Positions 18,079 through 28,058 of a stretch of 64,000 bases of DNA are shown one piece after another (position 1 is the stretch's first letter; every line of letters starts with the position of its first letter). The notes under the pieces are model-generated. The model was not told the origin of the DNA. It made no database searches and saw only the letters and a list, made by a program, of their open reading frames with translations. Origin of the DNA: DATBAX01 sp963723765 (GTDB taxonomy: Bacteria; Acidobacteriota; Terriglobia; Terriglobales; Acidobacteriaceae); contig CAVRSD010000005.1 of the NCBI GenBank assembly GCA_963723765.1, positions 62,001-126,000 of the forward strand, read 5' to 3'. Both the position numbers and the translations under genes were made by a program.

Positions 18079-18158
18079 TTAGTTTTAAGTGTAGCGGTGG
18101 AATCTGTACTTGGGTTCCCCTATACTGAAAACAGCGAAGCACTCTCGCTGAAAGGAAA

Positions 18159-19577
18159 ATGGTTCTGCCCGTCTCGCCAAAGTCTAAGTCGATCCGAGCC
18201 CGATTCGATTCACTCCTCCTCCGAGTTATCCCAACAGAGCGCCAGCGGTTGTTAGTGCTTACGATCGTTAGTGGTGGACTGTGTGGAGTGGCGGCGGTCT
18301 CTTTTCACATCGGCATCAGCAAAGCCGAAGCGCTCCTGATTAACCGGGCGCTGGCTGCTCCTCACTACAGTTGGATTTATTGGACCATCCTTACGCCGGC
18401 CATCGGTGCCCTGATTGTGGGCCTGGGGTTGCATTATTGGGTTCCGGGAGCAGTGGGTAGCGGCGTTCCGCAAGTTAAGGTGGCATACGCGCTGCGCTCT
18501 GGGTACGTGCCCTTCCGGGATGCAATCGGCAAGTTTGTTCTCGGAATTATTCAGATCGGCACTGGCTCCTCTCTTGGCCGAGAAGGACCGACGGTACAGA
18601 TATGCGCCGGGATTTCCAGCAAGCTGGCCCGAATGGCCGGTCTTTCGAAACAAAGCCAAAGACGGATGGCGGCCGTGGGAGTTGCGGCCGGTATCGCTGC
18701 CGCTTTCAATGCGCCGATTGCAGCCGTGACCTTTACACTCGAAGAAGTGATTGGGGACTTGGATCAGACCATGCTTTCGGGCGTCATCGTGGCGGCGGCC
18801 ATTGCTGCCGTGGTGGAACGTAGCGTCCTGGGGCAGCATCCCGTGTTTGAGATACAGCACCCGTATACCATGGGGCCGGCTTCTTCGCTGTTGTCCTATG
18901 CGATTCTGGGGCTGCTTTCAGCTTTTGCGTCTGTCGCATTTACCGATTCACTTCTTGGCCTGCGGGCAAGGTTCAAGCAATTTACTGCGGTGCCCAAATG
19001 GGTGCATCCGGCGATTGGGGGAGCCTTGACCGGGGGTCTGGCAGTTGTGGGAATGTTGTGGCTAAAGACCGGGGGCATTAACGGTGGAGGATACGGGACG
19101 CTCTCGCTGGCGCTAACGGGTTCCCTTCCAGCCAAGGTGCTACTCGGTCTCTGCGTGCTAAAACTAGCGGCTACGGTTTCCTCGTACGCGAGCGGTGGCG
19201 CCGGAGGACTTTTCGCGCCCGCTTTATTCATCGGCGGGACCCTTGGCGGTGCAATCGGATATCTGGATGTGGCCGTCTTTCATCATTCGGCGGATTCGAT
19301 CGGAGCATTTGCCCTGGTTGGCATGGGAGCTGTGTTTGCCGGAATTATTCGCGCTCCGATGACTTCGGTGCTGATCATTTTCGAGATGACCGGAGGCTAC
19401 GGCTTGATTCTGCCTCTGATGATCGCAAACATGAGCGCGTACGCACTGGCGCGTCATTGGCGGAATGTTCCGGTCTACGAGGCTTTACTGCTACAGGATG
19501 GTGTCACCCTGCCGCATGGAAAGCCGCTCGCGCTTGAAGAATCCAAGCAGGAATTGTCTGGGGAAGTGCCGCCCTAG
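18159..19577 (+). CDS. ClC-family chloride channel or H+/Cl- antiporter
   Basis: A 472-residue polytopic membrane protein of the ClC family. The three anion-pathway signatures are present in order: GSGVPQ, GREGP (with the gating glutamate) and GGAGGLFAPALF, and NAPIAAVTFTLEE lies between them. There is no C-terminal CBS pair, so it is the short bacterial form. AAAGGA precedes the ATG. The gating glutamate is typical of both fast antiporters and gated channels, so the transport mode cannot be decided from sequence. Confidence 0.93.
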   Translation: MVLPVSPKSKSIRARFDSLLLRVIPTERQRLLVLTIVSGGLCGVAAVSFHIGISKAEALLINRALAAPHYSWIYWTILTPAIGALIVGLGLHYWVPGAVGSGVPQVKVAYALRSGYVPFRDAIGKFVLGIIQIGTGSSLGREGPTVQICAGISSKLARMAGLSKQSQRRMAAVGVAAGIAAAFNAPIAAVTFTLEEVIGDLDQTMLSGVIVAAAIAAVVERSVLGQHPVFEIQHPYTMGPASSLLSYAILGLLSAFASVAFTDSLLGLRARFKQFTAVPKWVHPAIGGALTGGLAVVGMLWLKTGGINGGGYGTLSLALTGSLPAKVLLGLCVLKLAATVSSYASGGAGGLFAPALFIGGTLGGAIGYLDVAVFHHSADSIGAFALVGMGAVFAGIIRAPMTSVLIIFEMTGGYGLILPLMIANMSAYALARHWRNVPVYEALLLQDGVTLPHGKPLALEESKQELSGEVPP

Positions 19578-19672
19578 GATAAGAGAGTGTTCTGGCTTCA
19601 ACATGCTCCCGCGCCTGGAAGTGTCCATTCGTTGACTCGCGGATGCAGCGTCCGTAAGATGAAGCGACCTCA

Positions 19673-22435
19673 ATGATCGGCCAAACGATCTCACACTACC
19701 GCATCGTCGAGAAGCTCGGCGGCGGCGGTATGGGCGTTGTCTACAAAGCTGAAGACACGCGGCTGCATCGCTTCGTCGCCCTCAAGTTCCTGCCCGATGA
19801 CGTTGCCCGTGATCCCCAGGCGCTGGCCCGATTTCAACGGGAGGCCCAAGCCGCATCCGCACTGAACCACCCCAATATTTGTACGATCTACGACATTGGC
19901 GAGCAGGATGGACAGGCATTCATCGCCATGGAGTTTCTCGAAGGGATCACGCTGAAGCATCGCATCGCCGGAAGACCCGTCGAAACCGATGTTCTGGTCG
20001 GATTGGCGATTGAAATTGCCGATGCGCTGGACGCCGCCCATTCCGAAGGCATCGTTCACCGCGACATCAAGCCGGCCAACATCTTCGTCACCAAGCGCGG
20101 TCGTGCCAAAGTCCTCGACTTTGGATTGGCCAAAGTGACCGCCACCGGAGCGACGGGTGGATTAGACGCAACGCAAACCGGCGTTGTGGAGACCCACCTG
20201 ACGAGTCCGGGGATGGCGCTCGGCACGGTCGCGTATATGTCGCCGGAGCAAGTGCGGGCCAAGGAATTGGACGCGCGCACCGACCTGTTTTCCTTTGGCG
20301 CGGTGCTCTATGAAATGGCGACGGGAACGTTGCCGTTCCGGGGAGAGAGTTCGGGATTGATCCAGAGGGAGATTCTGGATCGTGCTCCGGTGGCCGCGGT
20401 GCGCATCAATCCTGACTTGCCGGCCGAACTCGAACGCATTATCAACAAAAGCCTGGAGAAGGACCGTGATCTGCGTTACCAGCACGCCGCCGATATGCGT
20501 GCCGACCTGAAACGGCTCAAACGCGAAACTGAGTCGAGCCGTCCAGCCACGGACACGGCCACAGGTTCGAGTGCAGCCAGCGGCATAACGCCGGTTCCCG
20601 GAAGCAGCGCGCAAATCGCCCATGGCAGCAGTTCGGCGGTGGTCGCGGCGGCGAAGCAACACAAGTTTGGGCTGGCGGGAGGGGCGCTGGCGGCGATGGC
20701 TATCCTGGCCGCGGCAGGCTTTGGCATTTACTCGATGCTGCATCGGGCCACGCCGGTTCCGTTCCAGAATTTTGCCATCTCGCAGGTGACAAATTCGAAG
20801 AAAGCGGTGGTTACGGCCATCTCCTCCGACGGAAAGTATTTGCTAACGGTGATGGATGACAAGGGCCAGAACAGTCTTTGGCTGCGCAACGTGGCCACTG
20901 CCAGCGACACTCAAATTGTTGCGCCCACGAACAGCATTCCGAACGTTGCGTTCTCGCCGGATGGAAATTACGTCTACTACCGCAGGGCCGAAAACGCCAT
21001 CAACAGCGACTTCAATATCTATCGCACGCCGGTACTAGGCGGCACTCCGCAAGTCGTCGTCCACGACGTGGACAGTGCGTTCGCATTCTCCCCCGACGGC
21101 GCCCGCATGGCGTATTTCCGGGCCAACGATCCGGAGACCAACAAGTTCCGGTTCCTGAGTGCGAAACTGGATGGCAGCGACGAAAAAGTGCTTTATATCG
21201 AACCGCTGGTTTTCCTGCCACGCTGGCTTTCATGGTCTCCCGACGGCAAGCAGATCGCCTATCCCAACGATGTGCCCGGCTCGTTCGGGGCCCTCGGCCT
21301 GTACGGCGTGGAGAGCGGGAAAAGACAAACACTGACCTTTGCCGATAAAGATATTCTGGCCTTGCAGTGGTCCACTGCCGGCGATGGACTGTTTGTTACG
21401 TATCGCGAAAAAGGCCCCAATCTCGGCCGCGTGCAGATTGGTTTCGTTTCGCTGCCGGATGGGCACTTGCATCCCATCTCGCGTGACACCAACAGTTATT
21501 CGACGTTGACGCTTTCGGGCGATGGCAAGACCCTGGCCACGGTGCAACAAAAGGCGGTGAGCAATCTTTTCATTTTGCCGGGTGCCGGCAGCATGTCTCC
21601 CACGGCCAGTCCGCTGGTAGTGGACGGAGAAAATATCGGCAATTTCAACTGGACTGCGGATGGTGCTCTGCTGACATCCGATTTCACGCGCCTGGTGCGA
21701 ACCGATGTGAATGGGAAAAATCCCACCGTACTAGCGAGCGATCCGTCCGCCGGCATGTTTGCATTCTCGCGGTGCGGCGCGCAATACATCACTTTGCCGT
21801 GGGCGTTTCACGGGGGCAATAATCTGATGGCCATTTGGCGTTTGAACGCCGACGGCTCCCACCCCGTGCAGTTGACCGACGGGAAGGACGATACCTGGGG
21901 CTTGTCGGCATGTTCAGGTGATCAGAACTGGGTTTATTTTATGCGAGACACACAGCAGGTTTGGCGTGTGCCCTTGAACGGAACGGGGAATGGGTCCGGC
22001 AAAGCCGAACCGGTCCCGGCCAGCGCGGTTGCTCACGCCTTCCAGGCGGGCCGAGGGATGGATATTTCACCCGACGGCAAGACTCTTGCGTATCTGGTCG
22101 AATTCGTAAATCTGGAGAGTGGAAGCGGCACGCCAAGGATAGCGTTCCTGGACCTGACGACTTTGAGCACGCCACGCGTGATCGATATCAATCCGCACAT
22201 TTCCACGGGACCGCAATTTACCGTCGATGGCAAAGCGGTTGCTTATCCGGTCCGCGAGAACGGCGTGGATAATATCTGGGTCCAGCCCATCGATGGCTCT
22301 GCCGGCCACCAGATCACAAAATTTGATTCGGAACAGATCCTGTCGTTTCACTGGTCGCCGGACGGCAAAAACCTCGGCATCTTACGCGGTCATACTGACT
22401 CTGACGTTGTTCTGCTGCAAGAATCCAAGCCCTAG
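19673..22435 (+). CDS. Membrane Ser/Thr protein kinase with extracytoplasmic beta-propeller (PD40/TolB-like)
   Basis: An eukaryote-like kinase of 920 residues. The kinase domain (about 9-275) has GGGGMG (P-loop), VALK (Lys38), HRDIKPAN (catalytic, about 129-136), DFG (149-151) and SPEQ. A single membrane segment, about residues 332-352 (LAGGALAAMAILAAAGFGIY), is followed by a C-terminal PD40/WD-like propeller with repeated FSPDG and WSPDGK units. The layout suggests an external sensor controlling an internal kinase. No target gene is linked. The annotated ATG directly precedes the conserved IGQTISHYRI opening, so the start is secure. Confidence 0.93.
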   Translation: MIGQTISHYRIVEKLGGGGMGVVYKAEDTRLHRFVALKFLPDDVARDPQALARFQREAQAASALNHPNICTIYDIGEQDGQAFIAMEFLEGITLKHRIAGRPVETDVLVGLAIEIADALDAAHSEGIVHRDIKPANIFVTKRGRAKVLDFGLAKVTATGATGGLDATQTGVVETHLTSPGMALGTVAYMSPEQVRAKELDARTDLFSFGAVLYEMATGTLPFRGESSGLIQREILDRAPVAAVRINPDLPAELERIINKSLEKDRDLRYQHAADMRADLKRLKRETESSRPATDTATGSSAASGITPVPGSSAQIAHGSSSAVVAAAKQHKFGLAGGALAAMAILAAAGFGIYSMLHRATPVPFQNFAISQVTNSKKAVVTAISSDGKYLLTVMDDKGQNSLWLRNVATASDTQIVAPTNSIPNVAFSPDGNYVYYRRAENAINSDFNIYRTPVLGGTPQVVVHDVDSAFAFSPDGARMAYFRANDPETNKFRFLSAKLDGSDEKVLYIEPLVFLPRWLSWSPDGKQIAYPNDVPGSFGALGLYGVESGKRQTLTFADKDILALQWSTAGDGLFVTYREKGPNLGRVQIGFVSLPDGHLHPISRDTNSYSTLTLSGDGKTLATVQQKAVSNLFILPGAGSMSPTASPLVVDGENIGNFNWTADGALLTSDFTRLVRTDVNGKNPTVLASDPSAGMFAFSRCGAQYITLPWAFHGGNNLMAIWRLNADGSHPVQLTDGKDDTWGLSACSGDQNWVYFMRDTQQVWRVPLNGTGNGSGKAEPVPASAVAHAFQAGRGMDISPDGKTLAYLVEFVNLESGSGTPRIAFLDLTTLSTPRVIDINPHISTGPQFTVDGKAVAYPVRENGVDNIWVQPIDGSAGHQITKFDSEQILSFHWSPDGKNLGILRGHTDSDVVLLQESKP

Positions 22436-22463
22436 GTGCTGCGAGGACTCATCGCAACGGAGG

Positions 22464-22970
22464 TCAATCCTGAACTGTCCACTCGGCTTGAAGAATCGGT
22501 GGCCGCAATAGGGTCTGCATCACCACGCAATACTGTTCTGTTTTTTCTTGCAATCTGCGCAGTTGTTCCGGAGTCGCCGTGGGCGCAGCGATATCGAAAT
22601 GAAGACGAATGTTCTCAAATCCCACGGGCACGTCTTTTGCTATGCCCAGGGTCCCTCGGAGGTCCATGTCTCCCTCCACCGTGACCCCGATGCGTTCGGT
22701 GGGTATGCCCATCGCTGCCGCCACCATCTGACAGGTAATCTGCGCGCAAGCCGCCAGAGCTCCTAGCAAAAGGTCGCCGGAACAGGCGCCGGCGCCAGCT
22801 CCTCCCACACCTTTGTGGGCCTCGGCCTGATAGATGGCACGTCCGATATCGACTGAGCAGGCGATCGGAGCGTCCGTCTGCCCGCCTTTCGCCCGGATCG
22901 TGATGCGCGAGGCATTTGGGTCATTGCGGTATTGTTCTTTCAAAGGCTTCTGTAGCGATCGAATATCCAT
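22464..22970 (-). CDS. OsmC/Ohr-family protein
   Basis: A 168-residue member of the OsmC/Ohr superfamily, which detoxifies organic hydroperoxides through a reactive cysteine pair. The candidate cysteines are in LAACAQITC and EQYCVV. The family's GGAGAGACSGDLLLGALAAC segment is intact. It converges on the upstream kinase with a 28-bp gap. Confidence 0.87.
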   Translation of the reverse strand: MDIRSLQKPLKEQYRNDPNASRITIRAKGGQTDAPIACSVDIGRAIYQAEAHKGVGGAGAGACSGDLLLGALAACAQITCQMVAAAMGIPTERIGVTVEGDMDLRGTLGIAKDVPVGFENIRLHFDIAAPTATPEQLRRLQEKTEQYCVVMQTLLRPPILQAEWTVQD

Positions 22971-23086
22971 GGCAACCTCTTTTGCTTTAATTCTCGGCTA
23001 TCTTAGCTGACCGGAGCACTTCCGACCGAACCGTCTTGAAGCGCCTCCCTCTGCATGCTAGCATCTGTGCACGTCAGGGGATGGCC

Positions 23087-23359
23087 ATGCCTAAATTCGT
23101 CATTGAACGCGAAGTCCCGGGGGCCGGAAGCCTATCCGACACCCAATTACAGGAACTTGCCAAAAAGTCCGTCAACGTTCTGAAGGGGATGGGTCCCGAG
23201 ATCCAGTGGCTCCATAGCTACGTAACCGGCGACAAGGTTTACTGTGTCTACCTCGCCCCGGATGAGGCGATTATCCAGGAACACGCCAGACGCGTAGGCA
23301 TTCCGGCCAATCGCATCTCTGCCGTGCGCCGACTTCTCGAGCCGGTAAGCGCGGAGTAA
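23087..23359 (+). CDS. DUF4242 small protein
   Basis: A 90-residue protein matching DUF4242, a small ferredoxin-like fold family that includes a nickel-binding Streptomyces protein. It starts MPKFVIEREVPGAG and contains WLHSYVTGDKVYCVYLAP and HARRVGIPANRI, the usual blocks. ATG 23087 is preferred because AGGGG lies 6 bases upstream; ATG 23081 is too close to it. Function is unknown. Confidence 0.82.
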   Translation: MPKFVIEREVPGAGSLSDTQLQELAKKSVNVLKGMGPEIQWLHSYVTGDKVYCVYLAPDEAIIQEHARRVGIPANRISAVRRLLEPVSAE

Positions 23360-23419
23360 AGCGCGGGATCTTCCTGTCATCGGATTCCTTTCAACGCAGC
23401 CCGCTCCAGCCGCCAAGCA

Positions 23420-26400
23420 TTAATGAGAGGAAGATGTGGTCTTGTGAATCAGCGCTTCCTCAATGGCTTTCTCGACCGGCATGGCCCAACCTTCTAACCA
23501 GGCCGTTACTCCTGCTGTGTTGGTCAAGGCTTGCCGTGCCCGGTGCAGACTTGCTTCCAGTTTGACCTGTTCCGCGGGCGTGAGCGGCGCGCCAATATTT
23601 TGGCGTAACGCAGCGGCCGAGCCTGCCAGACGCAGCGAACGCTCGGCTTTGAGTTGAGCGGCCGCCAGGCACGCGAAACACTCCAGAAGACGGGCAATCC
23701 CGCGTTTGTGGTTCAATTCCTGGAAAATTCTTATGCTTTCCTGATACAGAGAGTGCGCCGCGGGATAATCCTGCTGCTCTCTCGCCAGGCTTCCCAAATC
23801 AGCCAGCGTGCCGGCGATGCCCCAGCGGTCGCCGAGTTCTCGGAAAATTGCCTGGCTTTGCTCATACAATTTCCGAGCGGCGGTCGAGTCACCCTGATCG
23901 CGAGCGACATCTCCCTGATAGTTCATCGACCAGGCGATGCCTGTCCGATCAGCTAGTCCCTGAAAGATGGCAAGACATTCCGCGTAGAGCGCGTGAGCGC
24001 CTTCATAGTCTGCTTGCAACTTGAGAACATTAGCCAGGTTACTGAGTGCCCGAGCCACGGCCTTCTGATCGCCCAACTCTCTCCACAGCCCAAGCGCTGC
24101 TTCGAACAGGACGTGCGCAACTGCGACATCTCCACGGTCACGGGCAAAAACCGCCAGCGCGTTTAGAGAGACGGCAACCCCCGTTTTGTCACCCAACTCG
24201 TGCGCGATGTCCTGACTCTGGTTGATGAGCGTATCCGCCGAGGCATAATCTCCCTGCTCGCCTGCGAGCACGCCTGCGGCAAAAAGAACGCGCGAACGCG
24301 CTTTAGTAGGACCTGCCGCTCCTGCGAGCTTCAGCAGCTTGCCCAGCTTGTCCCTGCCTTCGGCGAGATACTCGCGCATCTCCCAAAAACGAAATAGGGC
24401 TGCACCAAGCCGCAGGCCCCACTCTGCATCTCCGGTCTCAGTGAGCCACTCCAGGGCGGCAAGAAAATTGTCATGTTCGAAAGTAAACCGTTCCAGCCAT
24501 TCCGCTGTTTCCGGGCCGCTCTGCTCCGCAGGTACTTCTTCCGCCAGCACCAGGAAGTAGGCGGCGTGGGCGCGCTTTGTGGCGGCCAGTTCACCGCTTG
24601 CCTCCAGTTTTTCCAGAGCGTACTCGCGAATTGTTTCCAGCATCACGAATCGCGATTCGCCTCTGGCAGATTCGACTTGCTGCGCCAGGCTTTTGTCCAC
24701 CATGGATGCCATACCGTCGAGCAGATCGAGGTCAAGATCGCCTTTGGCGTCGCCCGCAGCTTCCACGCCTTCCAGCGTGCAACCGCCCACGAACACCGAC
24801 AGTCTTCTGAAAAGCTTCTGCTCGGCCGCGCTGAGTAAGTCATGGCTCCAATCCATGGCCGCGCGCAGCGTTTGTTGCCGCTGCGGCAGATCCCGCGAGC
24901 CGCCCGTCAGGAGCTGCAACCGGCTCTTCAGCCGTGTCAACATCGAAGAAGGCGAAAGAACTTTGACCCGGGCGGCTGCGAGTTCGATGGCTAGAGGCAG
25001 GCCGTCCAATCGGGCGCAAATTTCGGCAACCACGGAAGCGTTTTCCCGGTTCAGTTCAAAATCTGGCTTGGCTGCGACCGCACGCTGTACGAACAACGCG
25101 ATCGCTGGACATTGTGACAAGACCTCCACAGAAGACGCGGACTGCGAATCCGGCAACGCCAGCGGAGGAACCGGAAATTCATGTTCTCCGTACACATGCA
25201 GCGCCGCTCGACTGGTTACCAGAATTTTGAGATTGGGTCCCATGGCCAGCAGCTCGGCTACGGTTGGTCCGGCCTTAACCAGATGCTCAAAATTATCCAG
25301 CAGGAGCAGCATGGGCGCGTGCAATAAATCCTGCAATTTCTCTTTGAGTATTTCAAGCGGCGACTGACCTCCCACCTCCCGGATCCCCAACGCTTGAACG
25401 ATCACGGAAGCGACCAGCCCCGGATCGCTTAGGGAAGAGAGCGGCACGAAATGGATCCCACCTGGAAAACATTCGACAAGATCAGTCGCTACCTGGACTG
25501 CGAAGCGGGTTTTGCCGATCCCGCCCGGCCCCGTGACCGTGACCAGGCACACATCCGGACGCTGCAGCAGCTCTTTGGCGGCAGCTATCTCCTTCTCCCG
25601 CCCCACAAATCCCGTCCGCTGTGCAGGAAGATTGGTCTGGCGGGCTTCCGCTTGCTTGACTGGTTTCTCGGAGAAGCGGTCACGTATGGCGGCAAATTCC
25701 CGCGCCAGTTCCCTGGTCGAAACGTAGCGCTTCTCAGGCTCCTTCGCCAGGCACCTATCGATGGCCCAACACAGCGGAGCGGGAGCATCACGGTTCTGCG
25801 CGCCGATCGGTTCAACCTGTTCGCGGAGAATGGCGACCATTGTCTCCGCAGCTGTGTTTCTCTGGAAGGCGCGCTTCCCAGTCACCATCTCGTACAGCAC
25901 CAAGCCAAACGAGAACTGGTCTGACCGGAAATCCAATTCTTTGCCGCCGGCTTGCTCGGGTGACATATATCCCACTGTTCCCAGAACCAGCCCCGGCGGA
26001 GTCTGCGAGGTGATGCACATATCCGGATGCTCTCCGCTGGGCTTCGTGAGCTTGGCCAGGCCAAAGTCGAGGATTTTGACGAATCCATCGTGAGTGACCA
26101 TCAGGTTCTCTGGCTTTAAGTCCCGATGCGCAATGCCCGCTTCATGCGCCTTAGAGAGTCCCTCCGCAATCTGTGCCGCGATCTCAATAGCTCTGCGCAT
26201 AGGCAGCAAGCCCGAGGCCAGCAACTGGCGCAGTGTCTTCCCCTCGACCAACTCCATCGCAATGTAGTGAGTGGAACCATCTTTTCCGAGCTCGTAGATG
26301 GTCACGATATTGGGATGGTTGAGGGCCGACGCCGAGCGCGCTTCCTGCTCAAAGCGGCGCAAACGATCACTATCTGCGGAGTAGACTGCGGGCAGAATCT

Positions 26401-26521
26401 TGATCGCAACACTGCGTTCCAGACGCGTATCCCGTGCCCGATACACCTCGCCCATCCCACCCGCGCCGAGCGGGGCAATGATCTCGTAAGGCCCGAGTTT
26501 ACTTTCCGCAGCCAACGTCAT
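23420..26521 (-). CDS. Ser/Thr kinase - NB-ARC-like ATPase - TPR fusion
   Basis: A roughly 1030-residue cytoplasmic signalling protein. Residues about 10-275 form a Hanks-type kinase (GAGGMGEVY, VAIK, HRDLKPEN, DFGLAK, SPEQ). Next comes a STAND/NB-ARC-like NTPase with Walker A TGPGGIGKT and Walker B LLLLDNFEHL, then LVTSRAALHVYGEHEF, as in AfsR/LuxR-type regulators. The C-terminal third is a series of TPR repeats (for example LARDQGDSTAARKLYEQSQA). STAND proteins act as ligand-gated switches, so a sensor kinase is likely, but its output is unknown. ATG 26521 gives MTLAAESKLGPYEI; 17 extra upstream residues are possible but would cover the -10 box. It is divergent from the ECF sigma operon. 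Confidence 0.9.
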   Translation of the reverse strand: MTLAAESKLGPYEIIAPLGAGGMGEVYRARDTRLERSVAIKILPAVYSADSDRLRRFEQEARSASALNHPNIVTIYELGKDGSTHYIAMELVEGKTLRQLLASGLLPMRRAIEIAAQIAEGLSKAHEAGIAHRDLKPENLMVTHDGFVKILDFGLAKLTKPSGEHPDMCITSQTPPGLVLGTVGYMSPEQAGGKELDFRSDQFSFGLVLYEMVTGKRAFQRNTAAETMVAILREQVEPIGAQNRDAPAPLCWAIDRCLAKEPEKRYVSTRELAREFAAIRDRFSEKPVKQAEARQTNLPAQRTGFVGREKEIAAAKELLQRPDVCLVTVTGPGGIGKTRFAVQVATDLVECFPGGIHFVPLSSLSDPGLVASVIVQALGIREVGGQSPLEILKEKLQDLLHAPMLLLLDNFEHLVKAGPTVAELLAMGPNLKILVTSRAALHVYGEHEFPVPPLALPDSQSASSVEVLSQCPAIALFVQRAVAAKPDFELNRENASVVAEICARLDGLPLAIELAAARVKVLSPSSMLTRLKSRLQLLTGGSRDLPQRQQTLRAAMDWSHDLLSAAEQKLFRRLSVFVGGCTLEGVEAAGDAKGDLDLDLLDGMASMVDKSLAQQVESARGESRFVMLETIREYALEKLEASGELAATKRAHAAYFLVLAEEVPAEQSGPETAEWLERFTFEHDNFLAALEWLTETGDAEWGLRLGAALFRFWEMREYLAEGRDKLGKLLKLAGAAGPTKARSRVLFAAGVLAGEQGDYASADTLINQSQDIAHELGDKTGVAVSLNALAVFARDRGDVAVAHVLFEAALGLWRELGDQKAVARALSNLANVLKLQADYEGAHALYAECLAIFQGLADRTGIAWSMNYQGDVARDQGDSTAARKLYEQSQAIFRELGDRWGIAGTLADLGSLAREQQDYPAAHSLYQESIRIFQELNHKRGIARLLECFACLAAAQLKAERSLRLAGSAAALRQNIGAPLTPAEQVKLEASLHRARQALTNTAGVTAWLEGWAMPVEKAIEEALIHKTTSSSH

Positions 26522-26531
26522 GGCAGGCAAG

Positions 26532-26564
26532 ATTATAACCTTGGTGGAACCATCGCACGGTTCC
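26532..26564 (-). promoter_or_regulatory. -10 box and inverted repeat upstream of the kinase-STAND gene
   Basis: On the minus strand TATAAT (26537-26532) lies 10 bases before the start codon. GGAACC/GGTTCC (26546-26551 and 26559-26564) forms a perfect 6-bp inverted repeat with a 7-base spacer where the -35 region would be, so it could be an operator. The rest of the 188-bp divergent gap is unassigned. Confidence 0.35.
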
Positions 26565-26709
26565 TTATCCAACCGCTGCTACAATGCCTAGTTTCATGGA
26601 ATTACAGAACTTTTGTGGCTGCGAGAGCGTACCTCTGTGTGGCGGCTTGGAGTCTGGTCTCGTTCCGCGGTAAGTTTCCAAGCCAATCGAAAGTTCCGGG
26701 GAGTGCGCG

Positions 26710-27309
26710 TTGGAAGACGCTCAGGTCGCTGCCTTGCTCGTCCGTCGCTGTGTTGCTGGCGATGCCGCGGCGTGGGAGGAGATCGTCCAGCGCTATCATC
26801 GGCGGATCTACAACATTTGCTATCGTTTTGCGGGATCGGCGGACGATGCGCAAGACCTGACGCAGGAAGTTTTTATCAAGATGTATCGCACCCTGAAGAC
26901 CTATGACCTCGAACGCGGCGCACTGATGACCTGGGTCACCACCATTACTCGAAATCTGCTGGTCGACCACTTCCGCAAGACCAAGCAAGAGCGTATGACG
27001 GACTCGATGGATACGGCTCCCTCCGAACATGAGGACGCCCTGCCTTTGAGCGAGCAGATCCCGGACAAGGCGGCGCCACCCGACGCCAGCGTGCAGGGCC
27101 GCGAAACCCGGGAAATGGTACATCTGGCGTTACAAAAGTTATCCCCGGAACTGCGCGAGGCAGTCGTCCTCAGGGACTTGCAAGATATGGATTACAAAGA
27201 GATTGCGGCAGTTTTGAAAGTCCCCGAGGGGACTGTGAAATCTAGAATAAATCGCGGAAGAGCGGAACTTGCACGCCTGCTCCAACGTACATATAGGCAG
27301 GTAATGTAA
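26710..27309 (+). CDS. ECF-type RNA polymerase sigma factor
   Basis: A 199-residue sigma factor with region 2 (NICYRFAGSADDAQDLTQEV, then TWVTTITRNLLVDHFRK) and region 4 (LSPELREAVVLRDLQDMDYK, then EGTVKSRINRGRAEL). Its position directly upstream of a zinc-finger membrane protein is the classic sigma/anti-sigma pair. The start is TTG 26710, with GGGGAG 6 bases upstream. The stop codon overlaps the next start by one base (TAATG), so translation is coupled. Its regulon is unknown; autoregulation is likely but no consensus promoter was recognised. Confidence 0.93.
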   Translation: MEDAQVAALLVRRCVAGDAAAWEEIVQRYHRRIYNICYRFAGSADDAQDLTQEVFIKMYRTLKTYDLERGALMTWVTTITRNLLVDHFRKTKQERMTDSMDTAPSEHEDALPLSEQIPDKAAPPDASVQGRETREMVHLALQKLSPELREAVVLRDLQDMDYKEIAAVLKVPEGTVKSRINRGRAELARLLQRTYRQVM

Positions 27310-28058
27310 TGACAGGCGAAACCAAAAACGGTATGCAATGCGCCGAATTTGACGCACTTCTTAGCGAGGCCCTGGACGAGAAATTGACTGGGCCCAAGCT
27401 GGAGGGTTTCCAGGCGCACGCTAAAGTGTGTGCGGTCTGCGGACCGCTCATGGCCGACGTAGATGCCGGCAAACACTGGCTGAAGTCGCTCCAGGAAGTC
27501 GAGCCTCCAGCTCACATGCTGGAAAACATCCTGGTGGCAACTACCGGGATTGATACTTTCCGGTTGCGATCGAACGCAATGGTTCGGACGCAATCGTCGT
27601 GGCTTGAGCGCATGCGCAACTGGGGGGACATGCTGGTGAGCCCGGTGATCGCTATAGCTCGCCAGCCGCGATTCGCCATGTCTTTCGGCATGGCCTTCTT
27701 TTCCCTGTCGATTTCGTTGAGCCTGGCGGGAGTAAAGTTGAGCGATCTGCGCCACGTGGACCTGCGGCCGACCGCCATCAAACACAACTACTACGAGGCT
27801 TCCGGCAAGGTGGTCAAGTATTACGAGAATATCCGCTTTGTGTATGAGATCGAATCTCGCGTGCGCGAGTTCAAACGGGCGACTACGCCGGCCGAACCCG
27901 CACCCGCGAAGAACGACAAACGCAAGGACAACAGCAAGCAAGAACCAGAACAGAAACAGGAACGCAACTACAGCCAGGGGGAAAACCAGCCGGTATTAGC
28001 ATCGGCTCCGAATAACCAACCTGTAGTGACACTGAACACTGACAGGAGGTTGTCATGA
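27309..28058 (+). CDS. Putative zinc-finger anti-sigma factor
   Basis: A 249-residue protein with an N-terminal zf-HC2-like motif (MQCAEFDALL, then FQAHAKVCAVC), one membrane segment near residues 120-140 (FGMAFFSLSISLSLAGV) and a charged, Lys/Gln/Glu-rich C-terminal region. The order HCC zinc finger then one TM is the anti-sigma layout, and it overlaps the sigma gene. Its own stop overlaps the next ATG by four bases (ATGA). The signal it senses is unknown; the outward C-terminal tail is low complexity. Confidence 0.78.
   Translation: MTGETKNGMQCAEFDALLSEALDEKLTGPKLEGFQAHAKVCAVCGPLMADVDAGKHWLKSLQEVEPPAHMLENILVATTGIDTFRLRSNAMVRTQSSWLERMRNWGDMLVSPVIAIARQPRFAMSFGMAFFSLSISLSLAGVKLSDLRHVDLRPTAIKHNYYEASGKVVKYYENIRFVYEIESRVREFKRATTPAEPAPAKNDKRKDNSKQEPEQKQERNYSQGENQPVLASAPNNQPVVTLNTDRRLS

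Noticed and set aside
18252..18860. Minus-strand open frame opposite the ClC gene
   Set aside because: It is the complement of conserved ClC membrane segments; no start signal or known domain.
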